Shown: positions 38,517 to 49,793 of the stretch, piece by piece
Numbering within the stretch: position 1 is the stretch's first letter
How the letters are laid out: the number at the start of each line of letters is the position of its first letter
NCBI RefSeq assembly: GCF_000718135.1
Contig: NZ_JOEM01000025.1
Location: 26,874 to 90,873 of the forward strand
DNA from: Streptomyces cyaneofuscatus
Lineage (GTDB): Bacteria > Actinomycetota > Actinomycetes > Streptomycetales > Streptomycetaceae
Direction: 5' to 3'
DNA length: 64,000 nucleotides
Position numbers and translations under genes: made by a program
The notes under the pieces: model-generated
The model's input: the letters and a program-made list of their open reading frames with translations, nothing else
What the model was told of the DNA's origin: nothing
Databases searched by the model: none

Positions 38517-41471
38517 GTGCCGGCCATGGAGAGACGATCCGAGGCGGCCGAGCGGGCTGCGGCGGCCATCGACGCTGCCCGGACGAGGTGCCCGCAGGTG
38601 GCCGGATTCCACCCCGGGCCGGCGCCCGGGGCCGGGACGGGGAGCCCTCCGGTGAGCGTCCTGGGAGCCTGGCTCTCGCCGCACTCCGCCACGGGCTCCT
38701 CGGGGCTGCGGGCCCGGATCCTGCTCGGCACCGTCTGCGCCGGATACTCGGTCGGAGCGGCCGTCGGCTGGGGCTCGCCGGAACTGGCCCGCTTCATGGG
38801 GGACTTCGGCCTCGCCGCGGCGGCGCTGGTCGCCGCCGTCTCCTGCTTCCTCTACGCCCGGGTGAGCGCCGGCCGGCTGCGGCCGGCCTGGCTGCTCTTC
38901 TCGCTCTCCTCCCTCATGGCGGCCTGCGGCAACGCCGTCTGGGGGTGGTACGAGGTGGTGCTCGGCGTCCCCGTGCCCACCCCGTCGGTGGCCGACGCCT
39001 TCTTCCTCTGCTTCGCGCCGCCCGCCATCGTCGGACTGCTCGTGCTCGCCAAGCGCCCCGTCACCCGGGCCGGCTGGGTCTGCCTGGCCCTGGACGCCTG
39101 GCTGATCGGCGGCTCCCTGCTCACCCTCGCCTGGAGCCTCGCCCTCGCGCACGCCGCGCACATGGCGGGCGTCCAGGACGCCAGCGTGGGCCCGGCGGCA
39201 CTCTCGCTGGCCTACCCGCTGCTGGACATCGTGCTCGTCTCCATGGTGCTCGCGCTGCACTTCCGCCGCTCCGGAGCCAACCGCTCCGCGGTCAACACCG
39301 CGATCGCCGCCCTGGCGCTGACCGTCCTGTGCGACGCGGTGTTCACCTCGCCGCTGCTGCGCTCCACCTACCACTCGGGCCAGTTGCTCGACGCCGGCTG
39401 GTTCGCCGGCTCGCTGCTCCTCGCCTACGCGCCCTGGGGCGTACGGAGCCGGGTGCCCGGCACCGACCGCCCGGGCCCGCCGCGCGCCATGAGCCGCCCG
39501 ATCGCCGGGTCGCTGGCCGCGCTGACCCCGTATCTCGCCGCCGCCGTCTGCACGCTCGGAATCCTCTACAACGTGGTCGAGGGCCGCCGGGTGGACCGGG
39601 TGGTCATCTTCACCGGCTGCACGGTCGTCCTCGCCCTGGTCGTCCGGCAGGGGATCATGCTGCTGGACAACATCTCCCTTACCCAGGAGCTGGCCCAGAA
39701 GGAGAACCACTTCCGCTCCCTGGTCCAGGGCTCCAGCGACGTCATCATGATCGCCGCCCCCAGCGGCACCCTGCGGTACGTGAGCCCCGCCGCCGCCGGG
39801 GTCTACGGGCGCGACGCGGAGGATCTCGTCGGCGCCGAGCTCTCCTCGATCATCCACCCCGACGACCTCGGCCGGGTCGTCCACGAGGTGCGGCGCTTCC
39901 TCGCCGCCCCGCCCCACGAGGAGCCCACCACCCGCATCGAGTGCCGCTTCCGCTCCGGCACCGGCGACTGGCTGCACGCCGAGTCCACCGTCAACCGGCA
40001 CCAGGGCGGGCTCCTGCTCAACAGCCGGGACGTCACCGAACGGGTCAGGCTCCAGGCCCAGTTGCAGCACAACGCCGAGCACGACCCGCTCACCGACCTG
40101 CCCAACCGGGCCCTGTTCACCTCCCGGGTCCGCCAGGCGCTCACCGGCCGCCGGGCCGGCGACTCCGGCACCGCCGTGCTCTTCATCGACCTGGACGGCT
40201 TCAAGGCCGTCAACGACACCATCGGCCACCAAGCGGGCGACGAGCTGCTCATCCAGGCCGCCCGCCGCCTCCAGGAGTCCGTCCGGGCCGGCGACACCGC
40301 GGCCCGCCTCGGCGGCGACGAGTTCGCCGCGATCATCACGGGCGACGGCACCCGCGACCAGGGCGCCCGGGAGTACCAGGTCCACGAGATCGCCGACCGC
40401 CTCCGCCTCACCCTCTCCCAGCCCTACCGGATCGGCCCCAGCGAGGTCCGGGTGGCCGCCTCCATCGGCGTCGCCTTCGCCGAGCCCGGCATCACCCCCA
40501 CCGACCTCATGCGCAACGCGGACCTCGCGATGTACCGCGCCAAGGCCGGCGGCAAGGACCGGGTCGAGCTGTACGCCCCCCAGATGCAGGCCGACGTCGT
40601 ACGCCGCTCCGAGCTGGCCACCCGGCTGCGCACGGCCCTGCGCGAAGGCGAGTTCGCCCTGCTGCACCAGCCGGTCGTCCACCTCGCCAGCGGCTCCGTC
40701 GCCGCCGTCGCCGCCCAGGCCCGCTGGCGCTCCGCCCAGGGCATCCTCTTCACCCCCGCCGAGTTCCTCCGGGTCACCGGCGACGACGACCGCACCGCCG
40801 AGCTGGGCCGCTGGCTCCTGGAGGAGGCCGTGAAGCAGGCCGCCGACCGGGCCAGGGCCGGACACCCGGTCGCCGTCTCCGTACGCCTGTCCGCCACCCG
40901 GCTGCTCGACAAGGCCCTGCCCTTCGGGTCCATCGAGGCGCTGCTGACCCGCCACGGGCTGCCGTCCGGGGCGCTGATGATCGAGGTGGCCGACAGCGAC
41001 CCCAGGGTCTCCTTCGACGAGCTGGAGCAGCGCCTGGTGGCCCTGCGCCGCCTCGGCGTCCGGATCGCCCTCGACGGCTTCGGCAGCGGCTTCGCCGCGA
41101 TCAACGCGCTGCGCCGCCTCCCCATCGACGTGCTGAAGCTCGACCGGAACCTGGTCGAGGGGGTGGTGGAATCGGCCAGACTGCACAAGATCACCAGCGG
41201 GCTGCTGCGGATCGCCTGCGACCTCGGCCTCCAGTCCGTCGCCGACGGGGTCGACGTCCCCGAGCAGGTCCTCGCGCTCCGCGCCATGGGCTGCACCCAC
41301 GGCCAGGGGATGGCCTTCTCCGGCCCGCTCGACGAGTACCGGCTGCGCCGCGCCCTGGTGCGTGGCCAGTTCCCCGTGCCCGGCGTCCCCGGCCCCCGTA
41401 CGGTGATGGCGGGAGGCTCGATCCCGCTGCTCACCGGATCACATGCTGAGACGCCCGTCCCACCCACTTGA
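38517..41471 (+). CDS. cdgC: Membrane diguanylate cyclase CdgC: PAS-GGDEF with degenerate EAL
   Basis: This 984-residue protein has about nine membrane helices (residues 60-390), a PAS domain (about 398-505, [20 protein letters not shown]), a GGDEF domain and an EAL-like domain. [11 protein letters not shown] is intact (599-603), with the inhibitory I-site RAGD at 590-593. The EAL motif reads AAQARW near 731 and the DDFG motif is LDGFGSGF, so phosphodiesterase activity is unlikely. CdgC of Streptomyces is, as I recall, encoded next to ilvB and is an active cyclase needed for normal development. The GTG start has GAGGGGG 11 bases upstream; an ATG at 38526 is possible. Confidence 0.88.
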   Translation: MPAMERRSEAAERAAAAIDAARTRCPQVAGFHPGPAPGAGTGSPPVSVLGAWLSPHSATGSSGLRARILLGTVCAGYSVGAAVGWGSPELARFMGDFGLAAAALVAAVSCFLYARVSAGRLRPAWLLFSLSSLMAACGNAVWGWYEVVLGVPVPTPSVADAFFLCFAPPAIVGLLVLAKRPVTRAGWVCLALDAWLIGGSLLTLAWSLALAHAAHMAGVQDASVGPAALSLAYPLLDIVLVSMVLALHFRRSGANRSAVNTAIAALALTVLCDAVFTSPLLRSTYHSGQLLDAGWFAGSLLLAYAPWGVRSRVPGTDRPGPPRAMSRPIAGSLAALTPYLAAAVCTLGILYNVVEGRRVDRVVIFTGCTVVLALVVRQGIMLLDNISLTQELAQKENHFRSLVQGSSDVIMIAAPSGTLRYVSPAAAGVYGRDAEDLVGAELSSIIHPDDLGRVVHEVRRFLAAPPHEEPTTRIECRFRSGTGDWLHAESTVNRHQGGLLLNSRDVTERVRLQAQLQHNAEHDPLTDLPNRALFTSRVRQALTGRRAGDSGTAVLFIDLDGFKAVNDTIGHQAGDELLIQAARRLQESVRAGDTAARLGGDEFAAIITGDGTRDQGAREYQVHEIADRLRLTLSQPYRIGPSEVRVAASIGVAFAEPGITPTDLMRNADLAMYRAKAGGKDRVELYAPQMQADVVRRSELATRLRTALREGEFALLHQPVVHLASGSVAAVAAQARWRSAQGILFTPAEFLRVTGDDDRTAELGRWLLEEAVKQAADRARAGHPVAVSVRLSATRLLDKALPFGSIEALLTRHGLPSGALMIEVADSDPRVSFDELEQRLVALRRLGVRIALDGFGSGFAAINALRRLPIDVLKLDRNLVEGVVESARLHKITSGLLRIACDLGLQSVADGVDVPEQVLALRAMGCTHGQGMAFSGPLDEYRLRRALVRGQFPVPGVPGPRTVMAGGSIPLLTGSHAETPVPPT

Positions 41472-41504
41472 CACGTCATGCGTGCCGGAGAGAGGGTCAA
41501 TGCC

Positions 41505-41546
41505 ATGCGCACCCGAATTCTCGTACTTGGAAAGCGCGTCGGCTGA
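41505..41546 (+). CDS. ilvB leader peptide [13 protein letters not shown]
   Basis: This 13-residue leader peptide begins with ATG at 41505, with GGAGAGAGGG eight bases upstream, and ends in TGA. It contains Ile-Leu-Val-Leu in a row, the three branched-chain amino acids made by the downstream enzymes. A terminator hairpin with six T residues follows at 41592-41625. This is the standard layout of ribosome-mediated attenuation: stalling at ILVL when charged tRNAs are scarce would let transcription continue into ilvB. Confidence 0.8.
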   Translation: MRTRILVLGKRVG

Positions 41547-41590
41547 AGCAGAGTCACTCCACGACACTCTGCGGACCGCACCCGGCGCGC
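41534..41590 (+). promoter_or_regulatory. ilvB leader RNA pairing elements
   Basis: GCGCGTCGG (41534-41542) can pair with CCGGCGCGC (41582-41590), nine pairs with one G-U, enclosing a second perfect hairpin GCAGAGT (41548-41554) with ACTCTGC (41566-41572). The first strand lies just after the ILVL codons, so a stalled ribosome would cover or disturb it. The exact antiterminator is not resolved. Confidence 0.5.
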
Positions 41591-41591
41591 T

Positions 41592-41625
41592 CCCCTCGCT
41601 TGCCTCACGGCACGAGGGGTTTTTT
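41592..41625 (+). terminator. Attenuator terminator upstream of ilvB
   Basis: CCCCTCG (41592-41598) pairs with CGAGGGG (41613-41619), with an inner TGCC/GGCA stem around the loop TCAC and a two-base bulge. Six T residues follow at 41620-41625. This is a classical intrinsic terminator, rare in such a GC-rich genome, located between the leader peptide and ilvB. Confidence 0.85.
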
Positions 41626-41703
41626 GTTGCACTGACACCTCTCAAAACGCTGCAAAACACCCGCGAAAAACCACCCGCGAAAACCCTCAGCTTCGAGAAG
41701 AGA

Positions 41704-43560
41704 ATGCCGATGACCGAGCAGGCCACCGGGGCCCACCACCCGCAGCCGCGCGCCCGTAACGGCGGACAGCCGTCCGTCACCGTTGAGCACGTCACGGGCG
41801 CGCAGTCCCTCATCCGTTCTCTCGAGGAAGTCGGCGCCGAGACGGTGTTCGGCCTCCCCGGCGGCTGCATCCTCCCCGCCTACGACCCGCTGATGGACTC
41901 CACCAAGGTCCGCCACGTCCTGGTCCGCCACGAGCAGGGCGCGGGCCACGCGGCCACCGGCTACGCGCAGGCCACCGGCAAGGTCGGGGTCTGCATGGTC
42001 ACCTCGGGCCCCGGCGCCACCAACCTGGTCACCCCGATCGCCGACGCGCACATGGACTCCGTGCCGCTCGTCGCGATCACCGGCCAGGTCGCCTCCAAGG
42101 CCATCGGCACCGACGCCTTCCAGGAAGCCGACATCTGCGGCATCACGATGCCGATCACCAAGCACAACTTCCTGGTCACCAAGGCCGAGGACATCGCGCA
42201 CACCATCGCCGAGGCCTTCCACATCGCCTCCACCGGCCGCCCGGGCCCCGTCCTCGTCGACATCGCCAAGGACGCCCTCCAGGCACAGACCACCTTCAGC
42301 TGGCCGCCCACCCAGGACCTGCCCGGCTACCGGCCCGTCACCAAGCCGCACGCCAAGCAGATCCGCGAAGCCGCCAAGCTGATCACCCAGTCCAAGCGCC
42401 CCGTGCTCTACGTCGGCGGCGGTGTCCTCAAGGCCGGGGCCACCGCCGAGCTGAAGGTCCTCGCGGAGCTGACCGGAGCGCCCGTCACCACCACCCTGAT
42501 GGCGCTCGGCGCCTTCCCCGACAGCCACCCGCTGCACGTGGGAATGCCGGGCATGCACGGTTCGGTCACCGCCGTCACCGCGTTGCAGAAGGCCGACCTG
42601 ATCGTCGCCCTCGGCGCCCGCTTCGACGACCGCGTCACCGGCAAGCTGGACAGCTTCGCCCCGTACGCCAAGATCGTCCACGCCGACATCGACCCGGCCG
42701 AGATCGGCAAGAACCGCACGGCCGACGTCCCGATCGTGGGCGACGCCCGCGAGGTCCTGGCCGACCTGGTCCAGGCCGTCCAGGCCGAGCACACCGAGGG
42801 CAACACCGGCGACTACAGCGCCTGGTGGAAGGACCTCAACCGGTGGCGCGACACCTATCCCCTGGGCTACGACCTGCCCGAGGACGGCAGCCTCTCCCCG
42901 CAGCAGGTCATCCAGCGCATCGGCAAGCTCGCCCCCGAGGGCACGATCTTCACGGCGGGCGTCGGCCAGCACCAGATGTGGGCCGCCCACTTCATCGACT
43001 ACGAGCAGCCCGCCACCTGGCTCAACAGCGGCGGCGCCGGGACGATGGGGTACGCGGTCCCGGCCGCGATGGGCGCCAAGGCCGGCGCACCCGACCGCAC
43101 CGTCTGGGCGATCGACGGCGACGGCTGCTTCCAGATGACCAACCAGGAACTGACCACCTGCGCGCTCAACAACATCCCGATCAAGGTCGCCGTCATCAAC
43201 AACGGCGCGCTCGGGATGGTCCGCCAGTGGCAGACCCTCTTCTACAACCAGCGGTACTCCAACACCGTGCTGCACTCCGGCGCGGACATCGACGGCCAGC
43301 CCGCCAAGGGCACCCGCGTCCCGGACTTCGTCAAGCTGTCCGAGGCCATGGGCTGCTACGCCATCCGCTGCGAGGACCCGGCCGATCTGGACAAGGTCAT
43401 CGAAGAGGCCAACTCCATCAACGACCGCCCCGTCGTGATCGACTTCATCGTCCACGAGGACGCCATGGTCTGGCCGATGGTCGCCGCCGGCACCTCCAAC
43501 GACGAGGTCCAGGCCGCACGCGGCGTCCGCCCCGACTTCGGCGACAACGAAGACGACTGA
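41704..43560 (+). CDS. ilvB: Acetolactate synthase large subunit
   Basis: This 618-residue thiamine-diphosphate enzyme condenses pyruvate with pyruvate or 2-oxobutyrate, the first common step of branched-chain amino acid synthesis. The catalytic Glu region is [16 protein letters not shown], then [16 protein letters not shown]; the FAD-associated [16 protein letters not shown] and the ThDP motif [20 protein letters not shown] follow. The length is normal. ATG at 41704 and 41710 are both possible; GAGAAGAG precedes the first. ilvN begins 23 bases downstream. Expression is probably controlled by the attenuator in its leader. Confidence 0.97.
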   Translation: MPMTEQATGAHHPQPRARNGGQPSVTVEHVTGAQSLIRSLEEVGAETVFGLPGGCILPAYDPLMDSTKVRHVLVRHEQGAGHAATGYAQATGKVGVCMVTSGPGATNLVTPIADAHMDSVPLVAITGQVASKAIGTDAFQEADICGITMPITKHNFLVTKAEDIAHTIAEAFHIASTGRPGPVLVDIAKDALQAQTTFSWPPTQDLPGYRPVTKPHAKQIREAAKLITQSKRPVLYVGGGVLKAGATAELKVLAELTGAPVTTTLMALGAFPDSHPLHVGMPGMHGSVTAVTALQKADLIVALGARFDDRVTGKLDSFAPYAKIVHADIDPAEIGKNRTADVPIVGDAREVLADLVQAVQAEHTEGNTGDYSAWWKDLNRWRDTYPLGYDLPEDGSLSPQQVIQRIGKLAPEGTIFTAGVGQHQMWAAHFIDYEQPATWLNSGGAGTMGYAVPAAMGAKAGAPDRTVWAIDGDGCFQMTNQELTTCALNNIPIKVAVINNGALGMVRQWQTLFYNQRYSNTVLHSGADIDGQPAKGTRVPDFVKLSEAMGCYAIRCEDPADLDKVIEEANSINDRPVVIDFIVHEDAMVWPMVAAGTSNDEVQAARGVRPDFGDNEDD

Positions 43561-43583
43561 GAGACAGAGAGAGAACGACTCCC

Positions 43584-45222
<1,639 letters not shown>

Positions 45223-45230
45223 GCCTCGGG

Positions 45231-45265
45231 GGAGCGGGGCGGGTCCGACGGGCCCGCCCCGCTCC
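45231..45265 (+). terminator. Terminator of the ilvBNC operon
   Basis: GGAGCGGGGCGGG (45231-45243) pairs perfectly with CCCGCCCCGCTCC (45253-45265), 13 pairs around a nine-base loop. It starts nine bases after the ilvC stop. Confidence 0.85.
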
Positions 45266-45485
45266 GCATCACCGGAACGGTGCGTTCCGTACGGGTGTAC
45301 ACCACGTCCACCCTCGTGCGGGTGATCCTTCCACCGGGGCGCAGTGGAGAGCCCTCCGCACCACTACACTTCTCAACACATACACGCGTCAGGGCCCACA
45401 GTGTCGTGCGTCTACCACGCGGCTAGCCCCTCCACCGCCTGCGGCCGTCGGGACGGCCGTCCGCACTGGACTTGTGAGGACTCAC
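45266..45485. other. Upstream region of serA
   Basis: No gene is seen. A small perfect hairpin lies at 45443-45458 (GGCCGT/ACGGCC) close to the serA start, and the AT-richer stretch around 45365-45395 is the best promoter area. I see no recognisable riboswitch. Confidence 0.35.
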
Positions 45486-47078
45486 GTGAGCTCGAAACCT
45501 GTCGTACTCATCGCTGAAGAGCTGTCGCCCGCCACGGTCGACGCTCTGGGTCCGGATTTCGAGATCCGGCACTGCAACGGCGCCGACCGCGCCGAATTGC
45601 TCCCCGCGATCGCCGACGTCGACGCCATCCTGGTGCGTTCCGCCACGAAGGTCGACGCCGAGGCCATCGCCGCCGCGAAGAAGCTCCGGGTCGTCGCCCG
45701 GGCCGGCGTCGGTCTGGACAACGTCGACGTCTCCTCGGCCACCAAGGCCGGCGTGATGGTCGTCAACGCCCCGACCTCCAACATCGTGACCGCCGCCGAG
45801 CTGGCCTGCGGTCTGCTGGTCGCCACCGCGCGCAACATCCCGCAGGCCAACACCGCCCTCAAGAACGGCGAGTGGAAGCGCTCGAAGTACACCGGGGTCG
45901 AGCTCAGCGAGAAGGTCCTCGGCGTCGTCGGCCTCGGCCGCATCGGTGTCCTGGTCGCGCAGCGCATGTCGGCGTTCGGCATGAAGATCGTCGCGTACGA
46001 CCCCTACGTCCAGCCGGCCCGCGCCGCGCAGATGGGCGTCAAGCTCCTCAGCCTGGACGAGCTCCTGGAGGTCGCCGACTTCATCACCGTGCACCTGCCC
46101 AAGACCCCCGAGACCCTCGGTCTCATCGGGGACGAGGCGCTGCACAAGGTGAAGCCCTCGGTCCGCATCGTCAACGCCGCGCGCGGCGGCATCGTCGACG
46201 AGGAGGCGCTGTACTCCGCCCTCAAGGAGGGCCGCGTCGCCGGCGCCGGCCTGGACGTGTACGCGAAGGAGCCCTGCACGGACTCCCCGCTCTTCCAGTT
46301 CGACCAGGTCGTCTGCACCCCGCACCTCGGCGCCTCCACCGACGAGGCCCAGGAGAAGGCGGGCATCGCGGTCGCCAAGTCGGTGCGCCTCGCCCTCGCC
46401 GGTGAGCTGGTCCCGGACGCGGTCAACGTCCAGGGCGGCGTCATCGCCGAGGACGTACGCCCCGGCCTGCCGCTCGCCGAGAAGCTCGGCCGGATCTTCA
46501 CCGCGCTCGCGGGCGAGGTCGCGGCCCGGCTCGACGTCGAGGTGTACGGCGAGATCACCCAGCACGACGTCAAGGTGCTGGAGCTCTCGGCGCTCAAGGG
46601 CGTCTTCGAGGACGTCGTCGACGAGACCGTGTCGTACGTCAACGCCCCGCTCTTCGCCCAGGAGCGCGGGGTCGAGGTCCGCCTCACCACCAGCTCCGAG
46701 TCGCCCGACCACCGCAACGTGGTCACCGTGCGCGGCACGCTCTCCAGCGGCGAGGAGGTCGCGGTCTCCGGCACGCTGGCGGGCCCGAAGCACCTCCAGA
46801 AGATCGTGGCCATCGGCGAGCACGACGTGGACCTGGCGCTCGCCGACCACATGGTCGTCCTGCGCTACCAGGACCGTCCCGGTGTGGTCGGCGCGGTCGG
46901 CAAGATCCTCGGCGAGGCCGGGCTGAACATCGCGGGCATGCAGGTCTCGCGGGCGGCGGAGGGCGGCGAGGCCCTGGTCGTCCTCACCGTCGACGAGACC
47001 GTCCCGCAGACGGTGCTCACCGAGATCGCCGACGAGATCGGCGCCTCCTCGGCCCGCTCGGTGAACCTTACCGACTGA
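45486..47078 (+). CDS. serA: D-3-phosphoglycerate dehydrogenase
   Basis: This 530-residue enzyme makes the first step of serine synthesis. It is the long, type I form with catalytic, NAD, ASB and ACT domains. The NAD motif is VLGVVGLGRIGVLVAQRM near residue 145; catalytic Arg, Glu and His are in IVNAARGGIVDEEALYSAL, AGLDVYAKEPCTDSPLF and VCTPHLGASTDEAQEKAG. The ACT domain, MVVLRYQDRPGVVGAVGKIL, starts near residue 460 and normally senses serine. I chose the GTG at 45486, with GAGGA five bases upstream; the product then begins SSKPVVLIAEELSP. Confidence 0.97.
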   Translation: MSSKPVVLIAEELSPATVDALGPDFEIRHCNGADRAELLPAIADVDAILVRSATKVDAEAIAAAKKLRVVARAGVGLDNVDVSSATKAGVMVVNAPTSNIVTAAELACGLLVATARNIPQANTALKNGEWKRSKYTGVELSEKVLGVVGLGRIGVLVAQRMSAFGMKIVAYDPYVQPARAAQMGVKLLSLDELLEVADFITVHLPKTPETLGLIGDEALHKVKPSVRIVNAARGGIVDEEALYSALKEGRVAGAGLDVYAKEPCTDSPLFQFDQVVCTPHLGASTDEAQEKAGIAVAKSVRLALAGELVPDAVNVQGGVIAEDVRPGLPLAEKLGRIFTALAGEVAARLDVEVYGEITQHDVKVLELSALKGVFEDVVDETVSYVNAPLFAQERGVEVRLTTSSESPDHRNVVTVRGTLSSGEEVAVSGTLAGPKHLQKIVAIGEHDVDLALADHMVVLRYQDRPGVVGAVGKILGEAGLNIAGMQVSRAAEGGEALVVLTVDETVPQTVLTEIADEIGASSARSVNLTD

Positions 47079-47101
47079 CGCAGCTGACCGACCGACGCAC
47101 C

Positions 47102-47142
47102 CGGCTGCCGGGCGCCCCTTCACCGGGGTCGCCCGGCAGCCG
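47102..47142 (+). terminator. Terminator of serA
   Basis: CGGCTGCCGGGCG (47102-47114) pairs with CGCCCGGCAGCCG (47130-47142), 13 perfect pairs with an inner CCCC/GGGG stem, followed by TTTGCGTT. Confidence 0.88.
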
Positions 47143-47171
47143 TTTGCGTTCGGGGGACCAATCCGCCCCTA

Positions 47172-47228
47172 TGGGCCCCGGGTTGGGTCCTGGGGCCCAC
47201 GACGGGTGAGGCGCCCCGACCCTAGGGT
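47172..47228 (+). promoter_or_regulatory. Dyad and -10 hexamer upstream of the toxin gene
   Basis: TGGGCCCC (47172-47179) and GGGGCCCA (47192-47199) form a perfect dyad with a 12-base loop. A TAGGGT hexamer (47223-47228) is the best -10 candidate and would give a leader of about 38 bases before the ATG at 47274. Confidence 0.42.
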
Positions 47229-47273
47229 GACCGGTTGTCATGTCACTCATGGGCATCGGGGGTCGGATCACGT

Positions 47274-49712
47274 ATGTCTGCTGTCGGTGGCATACCCGTA
47301 GCGGGAGGCCCGGCTCCGGCCGCCGCCCCGCACCGTGACCTCCCGGGCCCGCTCGTCGTCGTACGGGTGCTGCTCCTCGTCCTGCTCGGCGCGACGGCCC
47401 TCGGCGCGATCGGCCTCTCCGGCTCCGCGATCGCCGCCGACGCCATGGGCGCGCAGGTGCTCGGCATCCTGCTGTACGCCTCCGCCCCCGGGGTGCTCTG
47501 CGCGCTGCTGGCCTGGCACCTGCGGACGGGCGGCAGGCGGGTGAGGTGGGGGATCGTCGCCGTCCAGGTGTGGCTGATCGTCGGGGGCCTCGGCAACCTG
47601 GCGGACGGGTCCCCGGACGGGTTCACGCAACTGGTGCTGCCCGTCGTGATCCTGGTGCTGCTGAGCCGGGCGCAGAGCCGGGCGTGGTTCCTGCTGCCGC
47701 CCCGGGAGCGCGGGGAGCCGCCGAAGTTCTCGCTCCCGTACATGATCACCTGGAAGCGGGACCGTGGGCAGTCCGCGCTGGAGTACCTGGGCCTGGTCCT
47801 GATCGTGGTCGCGCTGATCGCGGCGCTGACGGTGGGGGGCCTGGGCGGCCGGATCACGGAGGGGCTCCAGTCGGCGATCTGCTCGCTGACGGGCAGCTCG
47901 TGCCCGGTCTCGGGCGGCAGCGGCGAGGTGGAGGCGGGGGACACGTCGGGCGGTACGTCGGGTGGTACATCCGGTGGTACGGACGCGGGTTCCACCGTCA
48001 CGGGCGGTACGGGTGCCACGGGCGGCGACGCGACGGGCGGCACAGGCGCCGCCGGCGGCGAGACCTCCGGCTCCACGGGCTCCACGGGCTCCACGGGCTC
48101 CACGGGGTCATCCGGCACTACCGGCTCCACCACCGGCTCCACCACAGGCGGCGGCACCGGCGGCCCCGACGACGACGGGCGCCCCGGTACCGGCGAGGAC
48201 ACCTTCCCCGAGGACCACGAGGAGCCCGAGGCCGCCTACGACATCCCCGCCTCCGCCGAAGGCGACGGCAACGGCGAGAACGGCGGCGGCGAGCAGGCCG
48301 AGGAGCAGGAGGACTGCGGCGGCTGGGGGTTCTTCGGCTGCGCCTGGGACCGTACGACGCAGGTCTTCAAGGGCCTCGTGGTCGACGGCATCTGGGGCGA
48401 CATCTCCGGGATCATCGACCTGTTCAAGCCCGAGACGTGGGCCGGCCTGGCCGACTACGGCCGTCAGCTCGGCGACCAGTGGATGAAGGACTCCCAGGGC
48501 GCGGGCGACAAGTGGAGCGACGGCGACTACCTGGGCGCGATCTGGGACTGGGGCAAGGCCTCCGTCAACACCGTGGTCACGGTCGGGGACGACGTCTTCG
48601 TCGGCGACGAGGTCCGCGAGCGCTGGAACAACGGGGAGAAGACCCGGGCTGTCACCGATGTGATCTGGAACGTCGGATCGCTCTTCATCCCCGGCTACAA
48701 CGTGGCCAAGGTGGTCGGCAAGGCCGGAAAGCTCGGCAAGATCGGCAAGGTGGCCTCCGAGGTCGCGGACGCGGCGGGCGACGCGGGCGCGGCCGCGCGG
48801 CGGGCCCGCAAGGCGGCGGAGGCGGGCGACCTCGACGGCGTACGCAAGGCGGCCAAGGAGGCGGACGAGGCGGCGGACAGCGCCGAGGACGCGGCGCGCC
48901 GGACCGGCTGCGCCATCGCCTCGGGGCCACCGCTCCTGGTGCGGTACGGGGGCGGGGCGGCCGGCGGTGTCCCCGGCGACGGTACGGGGGTGCTGGCGGG
49001 CGGCTCGCCGGGCCGGGTGGTCCTGGCCAACGGCGGGTGCGACGAGGCGGCCAAGAAGGCGGCGGCGGAGGCACGGGCGGCAGAGCGCGCCGCACACCTG
49101 GAGCAGAAGCGGCTGGAGGAGCCGGAGCGGGCGCGGAAGGCGGAGCTGGAGAAGAAGCAGCACCCGGAGCCGCAGCGCAACGACACCTCCGACCCGCGCA
49201 ACTACAACCCGCCGTCCTGGGCGGACGACCTCAAGAGCCGCACGCTCGGAGACGCGGACGCGGGCGACGGCTACTGGGCGAGCCGGGACCGCAACCCCGC
49301 GCCCAACTGGAAGAACGAGTCCTGGCTCCGCTACCAGGAGCAGATCACGGGGACGAACCGGGGCCAGGAGTACGTCGTACCGCACCCGCGCGAGGGCAAG
49401 CCGGCGGTGGAGTACGACGGCTGGGACTCCTCCCGGCAGACGTACCTGGAGGCCAAGAACGGCTACGGCAGCTACCTCTCCAAGACCGACCCGGGCACGC
49501 TCACCCCGTCCGGCAAGGACAAGTTCGTGGCGGAGGCGCGCGCCCAGGTGGAGGCGGCCGGCGGCAAGCCGGTGGAGTGGCACTTCTCGGACCCGGAGGT
49601 CGCGAAGGCGGCGAGGAAGGCGTTCCGGGACGAGGGGCTGCCGATCAAGGTGGTCCCCACCCCGGTGAAACCGGGCGACAGCACCAGGAAGCCCGGAGCC
49701 TTCGACGAGTAG
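47274..49712 (+). CDS. Candidate polymorphic toxin: pilin-like membrane N-terminus, Gly/Ser/Thr linker, Tox-REase-5-like nuclease C-terminus
   Basis: This 812-residue protein is modular. Four membrane helices occupy about residues 18-145. Residues 163-195 hold a Flp/TadE-like pilin segment (RGQSALEYLGLVLIVVALIA). A Gly/Ser/Thr linker (about 218-297) with short DNA repeats follows, then an acidic stretch, a helical middle region with an Ala/Lys/Glu-rich coiled part (about 500-650), and a C-terminal domain (about 670-800) with a PD-(D/E)xK pattern: VEYDGW with Asp715 and LEAKNG with Glu726 and Lys728. I read that domain as Tox-REase-5. ATG at 47274 has GGGGGTCGG upstream; a TTG at 47235 is in frame. 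The next gene looks like immunity. Confidence 0.75.
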   Translation: MSAVGGIPVAGGPAPAAAPHRDLPGPLVVVRVLLLVLLGATALGAIGLSGSAIAADAMGAQVLGILLYASAPGVLCALLAWHLRTGGRRVRWGIVAVQVWLIVGGLGNLADGSPDGFTQLVLPVVILVLLSRAQSRAWFLLPPRERGEPPKFSLPYMITWKRDRGQSALEYLGLVLIVVALIAALTVGGLGGRITEGLQSAICSLTGSSCPVSGGSGEVEAGDTSGGTSGGTSGGTDAGSTVTGGTGATGGDATGGTGAAGGETSGSTGSTGSTGSTGSSGTTGSTTGSTTGGGTGGPDDDGRPGTGEDTFPEDHEEPEAAYDIPASAEGDGNGENGGGEQAEEQEDCGGWGFFGCAWDRTTQVFKGLVVDGIWGDISGIIDLFKPETWAGLADYGRQLGDQWMKDSQGAGDKWSDGDYLGAIWDWGKASVNTVVTVGDDVFVGDEVRERWNNGEKTRAVTDVIWNVGSLFIPGYNVAKVVGKAGKLGKIGKVASEVADAAGDAGAAARRARKAAEAGDLDGVRKAAKEADEAADSAEDAARRTGCAIASGPPLLVRYGGGAAGGVPGDGTGVLAGGSPGRVVLANGGCDEAAKKAAAEARAAERAAHLEQKRLEEPERARKAELEKKQHPEPQRNDTSDPRNYNPPSWADDLKSRTLGDADAGDGYWASRDRNPAPNWKNESWLRYQEQITGTNRGQEYVVPHPREGKPAVEYDGWDSSRQTYLEAKNGYGSYLSKTDPGTLTPSGKDKFVAEARAQVEAAGGKPVEWHFSDPEVAKAARKAFRDEGLPIKVVPTPVKPGDSTRKPGAFDE
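48068..48112 (+). repeat. Nine-base GGCTCCACG tandem repeats in the toxin linker
   Basis: Four to five near-identical copies of GGCTCCACG encode alternating Gly-Ser-Thr in the linker between the membrane part and the effector part of the toxin gene. Related GGTACGTCG-type units occur just upstream (47950-47985). Confidence 0.7.
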
Positions 49713-49793
49713 CCGAGTAGCCTGCACGCGTGGGGGACCCGGAGCACGCGGGGGGACCCCGGAGCGGTCCGGCGACGGAGGAGAGAGATCAGC

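Noticed and set aside
38310..41300. A 996-codon minus-strand frame
   Set aside because: Antisense to cdgC, whose GGDEF motif and domains are convincing.
41468..41473. TTGACA as the ilvB -35 element
   Set aside because: The hexamer is perfect but no acceptable -10 lies 16-19 bases downstream, and it overlaps the cdgC stop codon.
45266..45485. Riboswitch in the serA leader
   Set aside because: Only one small hairpin is visible, and nothing matches a known riboswitch class I can recognise.
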